From positions 200,541 to 264,540 of the forward strand of contig NZ_WAAU01000003.1 in assembly GCF_008806755.1 (NCBI RefSeq): DNA of 64,000 nt, written 5' to 3'. The DNA comes from Tenacibaculum aiptasiae (GTDB lineage Bacteria > Bacteroidota > Bacteroidia > Flavobacteriales > Flavobacteriaceae). This document shows, piece by piece, positions 59,488 through 64,000 of this stretch. The notes below the pieces were generated by a model. That model made no database searches. It was given only the letters and a program-made list of their open reading frames with translations, and was not told the DNA's origin. The first letter of the stretch is position 1. Every line of letters begins with the position of its first letter. Made by a program: the position numbers and the translations under genes.

Positions 59488-60666
59488 ATGAAACCAGATT
59501 TATTTCAAGCACCTGATTATTATCAAGCTGATGATTTGTTAACTGACGAACATAAACTTGTTCGTGATACTGCCCGTGAATGGGTAAAGAAAAATTTATC
59601 TCCAATTATTGAAGAGACGGCACAAAACGCAACTTTTCCAACTCAATTAGTTAGTGGATTAGCTGAAGTTGGAGCTTTTGGTTCCTATATACCTGAAGAA
59701 TATGGAGGAGCAGGATTAGACCAAATTTCTTATGGGTTAATTATGCAAGAATTAGAGCGTGGAGATAGTGGTATTAGATCCACGGCCTCGGTTCAATCTT
59801 CTTTAGTAATGGGCCCTATTTTTAATTATGGAACAGAAGCACAGCGTCAAAAATATTTACCAAAATTAGCATCTGGTGAATGGATGGGAAGTTTTGGATT
59901 AACCGAGCCTAATCATGGATCAAATCCAGGAGGAATGGAAACTAAATTTAAAGACATGGGCGACCATTATTTATTAAATGGAGCTAAAATGTGGATTTCT
60001 AATGCTCCTATTTGTGATGTAGCTGTAGTTTGGGCGAAAAATGAAGAAGGACGTATTCATGGTTTAATTGTTGAAAGAGGAATGGAAGGTTTTTCAACTC
60101 CTGAAACTCATAATAAATGGTCACTAAGAGCTTCTATTACTGGAGAGCTTATTTTTGATAATGTTAAAGTTCCTAAAGAAAATTTATTACCCAACAAATC
60201 TGGTTTAGGTGCACCGTTGTTGTGTTTAGATTCTGCTCGTTACGGAATTGCTTGGGGTGCTATAGGTGCTGCAATGGATTGTTATGATACCGCTTTACGT
60301 TATGCTAAAGAGCGCACTCAGTTTGGTAAGCCAATTGGACAGTTTCAACTGCAACAAAAGAAATTGGCTGAGATGATTACCGAAATAACCAAAGCACAAT
60401 TACTAACATGGAGATTAGGAGTTTTAAAAAATGAAGGACGTGCTACTTCTGCTCAAATATCTATGGCAAAACGAAATAATGTAGAAATGGCTTTACAAAT
60501 AGCTAGAGAAGCAAGACAAGTTTTGGGGGCTATGGGAATTTCTGGGGAGTATTCTATTATGAGACACTCAATGAATTTAGAAAGTGTAATTACTTATGAA
60601 GGAACCCACGATGTTCATTTACTAATTACAGGTTTAGATATTACAGGATTAAATGCCTTTAAATAG
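59488..60666 (+). CDS. Acyl-CoA dehydrogenase, glutaryl-CoA dehydrogenase type
   Basis: 392 residues, single domain order of acyl-CoA dehydrogenases: helical N-terminus, GLTEPNHGSNPGGMET near 150, FAD-binding GAAMDCYDTALRY, RTQFGKPIGQFQL, and the catalytic glutamate in ITYEGTHDVH (E371). The length and the RSTASVQSS-type block fit glutaryl-CoA dehydrogenase, which oxidises and decarboxylates glutaryl-CoA to crotonyl-CoA in lysine and tryptophan breakdown. Electrons go to ETF. The exact subfamily (gcdH) is likely but not certain. Confidence 0.88.
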   Translation: MKPDLFQAPDYYQADDLLTDEHKLVRDTAREWVKKNLSPIIEETAQNATFPTQLVSGLAEVGAFGSYIPEEYGGAGLDQISYGLIMQELERGDSGIRSTASVQSSLVMGPIFNYGTEAQRQKYLPKLASGEWMGSFGLTEPNHGSNPGGMETKFKDMGDHYLLNGAKMWISNAPICDVAVVWAKNEEGRIHGLIVERGMEGFSTPETHNKWSLRASITGELIFDNVKVPKENLLPNKSGLGAPLLCLDSARYGIAWGAIGAAMDCYDTALRYAKERTQFGKPIGQFQLQQKKLAEMITEITKAQLLTWRLGVLKNEGRATSAQISMAKRNNVEMALQIAREARQVLGAMGISGEYSIMRHSMNLESVITYEGTHDVHLLITGLDITGLNAFK

Positions 60667-60668
60667 TA

Positions 60669-60723
60669 AGAAGAAGTGCTCTTGAGTTAAACCACCAACA
60701 CATCAAAAACGAGCACTTCTTCT
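60669..60723. terminator. Possible terminator hairpin
   Basis: Thirteen-base perfect stem AGAAGAAGTGCTC/GAGCACTTCTTCT with a loop of 29 bases. It follows the stop of the acyl-CoA dehydrogenase gene by two bases; the loop is long and no T run follows, so termination is only likely. Confidence 0.45.
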
Positions 60724-60759
60724 AAATCAACTATTAAAAACTAAAAATACAACCCGTAA

Positions 60760-60897
60760 CTACTTCTTTTTTTTCTCACCACCATTTACGAGAATTAAGA
60801 GAGTAGTAATTAATCCTACACAAACAACTCCAAATACTGCGATCATAATTGTGCCGTTTGTCCAAGAAACTAAAGGAGTATTAATCAATTGTATCAT
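60760..60897 (-). CDS. Small single-helix membrane protein
   Basis: 45 residues, too short for routine calling. MIQLINTPLVSWTNGTIMIA begins a membrane helix (about residues 15-37) followed by NGGEKKKK. It is read in the same direction as the PPOX and glpK genes and lies just beyond their 3' side. Similar tiny proteins with a helix and a lysine tail occur in flavobacteria; function unknown. It accounts for most of the gap 60667-61001. Confidence 0.6.
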   Translation of the reverse strand: MIQLINTPLVSWTNGTIMIAVFGVVCVGLITTLLILVNGGEKKKK

Positions 60898-61001
60898 TTT
60901 ATTTACTTTAATACCCCAAAAGTAGTTGTATGTATTTATTTAAAATATGATTTTTATCAGGGTTTGAAGTAAATTGTGAAAAAGTGCAATTTATGTTATG
61001 C

Positions 61002-61544
61002 TTATTCTTTAAACTTCGTGCTTAAACCATCTATACTTACTTGGTTGCGGTCTTTCCAGTATTGCTCAATACCGTTTTTACCTTTTTCGTCTGCCCAATC
61101 TAGTAACTGATTTCTCTCTTCTTTATATTCATAAAAAGGAATAGACATCCCACATGATGTTTGAACGCTTTCAATAGTTACATCAAAAATTTGTCGCGTT
61201 CCAGAGAGCTTTGGAAATAATGAAATTAATGAAGCCCATTCAGTGTCATCTGGTAAAATTTCTTTAGCTTTTCCATATAAACGCAGAATATTAGGAGCTC
61301 CTTCAAAAGCACAAAACATAATAGTAATTCTATTGTCTTCTAGTAAGTGTGCTGAGGTTTCATTACCACTACCTGTTACACTTAACCAGGCAACTCTATT
61401 TTCGTTTAGTACACGGAAAGAGTCCATTCCTTTTGGAGATAAATTAATGCGCCCATTTTTTGGTGCTGTAGCTACAAAAAAGACTTTTTGTGCTTCTATA
61501 AATTTCTGAATTCTAGAGTTTATTTTGTCATAAAACTTTGCCAT
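61002..61544 (-). CDS. Pyridoxamine 5'-phosphate oxidase-fold protein
   Basis: 180 residues. RIQKFIEAQKVFFVATAPKN and NLSPKGMDSFRVLNENRVAW are the opening of the FMN-binding split barrel; SGNETSAHLLEDNRITIMF and LRLYGKAKEIL follow. Probably binds FMN or F420-like cofactors. Twelve bases beyond the glpK start of transcription side, so cotranscribed as the second gene after glpK. Confidence 0.85.
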   Translation of the reverse strand: MAKFYDKINSRIQKFIEAQKVFFVATAPKNGRINLSPKGMDSFRVLNENRVAWLSVTGSGNETSAHLLEDNRITIMFCAFEGAPNILRLYGKAKEILPDDTEWASLISLFPKLSGTRQIFDVTIESVQTSCGMSIPFYEYKEERNQLLDWADEKGKNGIEQYWKDRNQVSIDGLSTKFKE

Positions 61545-61556
61545 ATGCTTTATTTT

Positions 61557-63038
<1,482 letters not shown>

Positions 63039-63095
63039 TTAACAATTTTGATGAGTAATTTAAAATAGCAATTTACAATTTAAAGTTTGGGAAAT

Positions 63096-63132
63096 AAAAA
63101 ACCTCCCTGATAATTTTATCAGGAAGGTTTTT
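63096..63132 (-). terminator. Terminator of the 32-residue peptide gene
   Basis: Minus strand stem AACCTTCCTGATAA/TTATCAGGGAGGTT (one mismatch) with a two-base loop and a T run, 20 bases after the peptide stop codon. Confidence 0.88.
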
Positions 63133-63151
63133 ATCCCTTAGTTAGTTACTA

Positions 63152-63250
63152 CTAGTGTCTTAAAGCATAGCTAGCTCCTTTACCAAGTTCTGATAAAGAT
63201 GATAAAAATGCATTTAAAATCTCAGTAGCTTTTTGTAAAAATTTCCCCAT
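63152..63250 (-). CDS. 32-residue amphipathic peptide
   Basis: ORF of 32 codons from ATG at 63250 to TAG at 63152, encoding MGKFLQKATEILNAFLSSLS, then ELGKGASYALRH. The first part is a good amphipathic helix; the whole is small, slightly basic and has no signal peptide. It has its own -7 box (63303-63310), an AAGGGGAA sequence 20-27 bases before the ATG, and a terminator, so it is a compact expressed unit. Similar leader and terminator parts are repeated downstream without the peptide. Function unknown; a membrane-active or regulatory peptide is possible. Confidence 0.68.
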   Translation of the reverse strand: MGKFLQKATEILNAFLSSLSELGKGASYALRH

Positions 63251-63302
63251 TTTTTACTGGTTTTTAATAATTCCCCTTAATGTTTTGTTCAAAAGAACAT
63301 TA

Positions 63303-63310
63303 CAAATGTA
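63303..63310 (-). promoter_or_regulatory. -7 box of the peptide unit
   Basis: Minus strand TACATTTG, exact TAnnTTTG, inside the palindrome TTACA-TT-TGTAA. Upstream, AATCCCC at about 63330-63340 and GGAAATTC at about 63355-63365 are shared with the following units. Confidence 0.72.
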
Positions 63311-63398
63311 AGTCAGGTATTTTGTTTTATAAAGGGGATAACCGCAAAGTAAGATGTGAATTTCCGTATGTAAGTTATTGGTAGTTAGTTTTTTAATC

Positions 63399-63478
63399 AA
63401 AAAAAAACCTTCCAGATGTGCCTAGAAGGTTTAATTTCCCCTTTAAATATCATTTTCCGTTATGAATCGAAATTTGAT
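63399..63478 (-). ncRNA. Short RNA unit B of the right-end array
   Basis: From the -7 box TACATTTG (63483-63490) a transcript would start near 63478 and end at the terminator stem AAACCTTCTAGG/CCAGATGTG-type hairpin at 63399-63432 (minus strand, T9). Conserved interior: ATATTTAAAGGGGAAAT. Upstream motifs GGAAATCCACA and AATCCCCTTT are present. No convincing ORF. Confidence 0.62.
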
Positions 63479-63583
63479 GTTACAAATGTATAACAGCTTT
63501 AGGATTATAAAAAGGGGATTAACGAATTAAAAATTGTGGATTTCCGCAATTGATAAAACTTTTAAAATATATGTTTTTATAAT

Positions 63584-63661
63584 AAAAAAACCTTCCAGAC
63601 ACATCTAGAAGGTTTAGTTTTCCCCTTAAAAATCGTTTTTCAATTACGAGTTGAAATTCGA
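63584..63661 (-). ncRNA. Short RNA unit C of the right-end array
   Basis: -7 box TATATTTG (63667-63674), conserved interior TTTTTAAGGGGAAAA, terminator AAACCTTCTAGATG/TGTCTGGAAGGTTT at 63584-63615. The upstream motifs of the other units are absent, so this copy may be inactive or differently controlled. Confidence 0.52.
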
Positions 63662-63762
63662 TATAACAAATATACAAGAGATTTTTATTTATTTGAAAGA
63701 GAATGATATAATAAAAGAAAGATTTAAGGTAAGTTTATGATTTTTTTGAAAAAATTAACCAT

Positions 63763-63845
63763 AAAAAAACCTTCCAGATTTTTTATCTAGAAGGTTTAGT
63801 TTTTTCCCCTTAAATATCGGTTTTCACTATGAGTTGAAATTCGAT
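63763..63845 (-). ncRNA. Short RNA unit D of the right-end array
   Basis: -7 box TACATTTG (63850-63857), interior ATCGAATTTCAACTCATAG and ATATTTAAGGGGAAAA, terminator stem at 63763-63797 (AACCTTCTAGAT/ATCTGGAAGGTT). Upstream AATCCCCTTTTTAC and GCGGAAATCCACAC are well kept. Best copy of the type. Confidence 0.65.
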
Positions 63846-63961
63846 GTTACAAATGTATGATGGTTTAGTTTTTGTAAAAAGGGGATTTATGCAGTGTTTA
63901 GTGTGGATTTCCGCAAAAGTTTATTTTTTGTAAAACTCTTTTTTACATAGGCTTATTATAT

Positions 63962-64000
63962 AAAAAAACCTTCCAGATTTTTTATCTAGAAGGTTTAGTT
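63962..64000 (-). ncRNA. Short RNA unit E (cut by the window edge)
   Basis: Terminator stem identical in design to unit D (AACCTTCTAGAT/ATCTGGAAGGTT, 63962-63996) and the first bases of the conserved interior. The promoter side lies beyond the window. Confidence 0.55.

Noticed and set aside
63421..63460. An 18-codon ORF in short-RNA unit B
   Set aside because: It includes the terminator hairpin and is not kept in units C, D or E.

Overview
The window looks like a piece of chromosome from a marine member of the Flavobacteriaceae (Bacteroidota; a Tenacibaculum, Polaribacter or Kordia-like genus is an inference). The reasons are the very AT-rich DNA, a type IX secretion C-terminal tail on the first gene, GEVED and FN3 modules, Bacteroidota -7 promoter boxes (TAnnTTTG), many lipoproteins, and ordinary flavobacterial core genes (purD, rnpA, glpK, glutaryl-CoA dehydrogenase). 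I saw no rRNA, tRNA, CRISPR array, transposase or integrase.

Layout. 1-3.8 kb: the 3' part of a large secreted adhesin-like protein and an ABC-F ATPase (Uup type). 3.83-4.08 kb: four exact-length 63-bp tandem repeats between convergent genes. 4.1-45.5 kb: about 45 mostly short, mutually unrelated genes, all on the minus strand. Many are lipoproteins, small membrane proteins or families often used as immunity proteins; single enzymes (HAD phosphatase, GNAT, nucleotidyltransferase, RadC-type JAB protein, AAA ATPase) are interspersed. Eighteen copies of one conserved intergenic repeat, all in the same orientation as the genes, separate them from 7.7 to 42.1 kb, with two minor repeat families and several gene remnants. 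The arrangement resembles an integron-type cassette array without an integrase in view. 45.1-52.1 kb: a more ordinary accessory stretch (LysR and Crp/Fnr regulators, SRPBCC, SMI1/KNR4, esterase, exonuclease). 52.4-63.0 kb: core genes (PhoB/PhoR-like pair, purD, DUF6909 protein, S41 protease, rnpA, gcdH-like, PPOX, glpK). 63.1-64.0 kb: a gene for a 32-residue peptide followed by a tandem series of promoter-short RNA-terminator units that runs off the window.

How parts work together. Within the array most genes appear to be independent units; a few are small operons (12.1-13.6 kb, 9.6-10.5 kb, 39.0-40.6 kb, 41.4-42.0 kb). The repeat between units contains a promoter-like TTG-N20-TACATTAG arrangement, so each unit may bring its own promoter. 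Between 34.8 and 38.8 kb two neighbouring loci share their 5' and 3' ends but have different interiors, and a third copy is decayed, which shows local rearrangement. At 43.8-46.5 kb a lipoprotein that fuses a subclass B1-like metallo-beta-lactamase domain to an alpha/beta-hydrolase domain sits next to an NTF2-like gene and a divergent LysR regulator.

Most useful things to check: the cassette-array hypothesis, the right-end peptide/short-RNA array, the metallo-beta-lactamase/hydrolase fusion, and the swapped-interior loci at 34.8-38.8 kb. Family names are from reading motifs only; no database search was possible.
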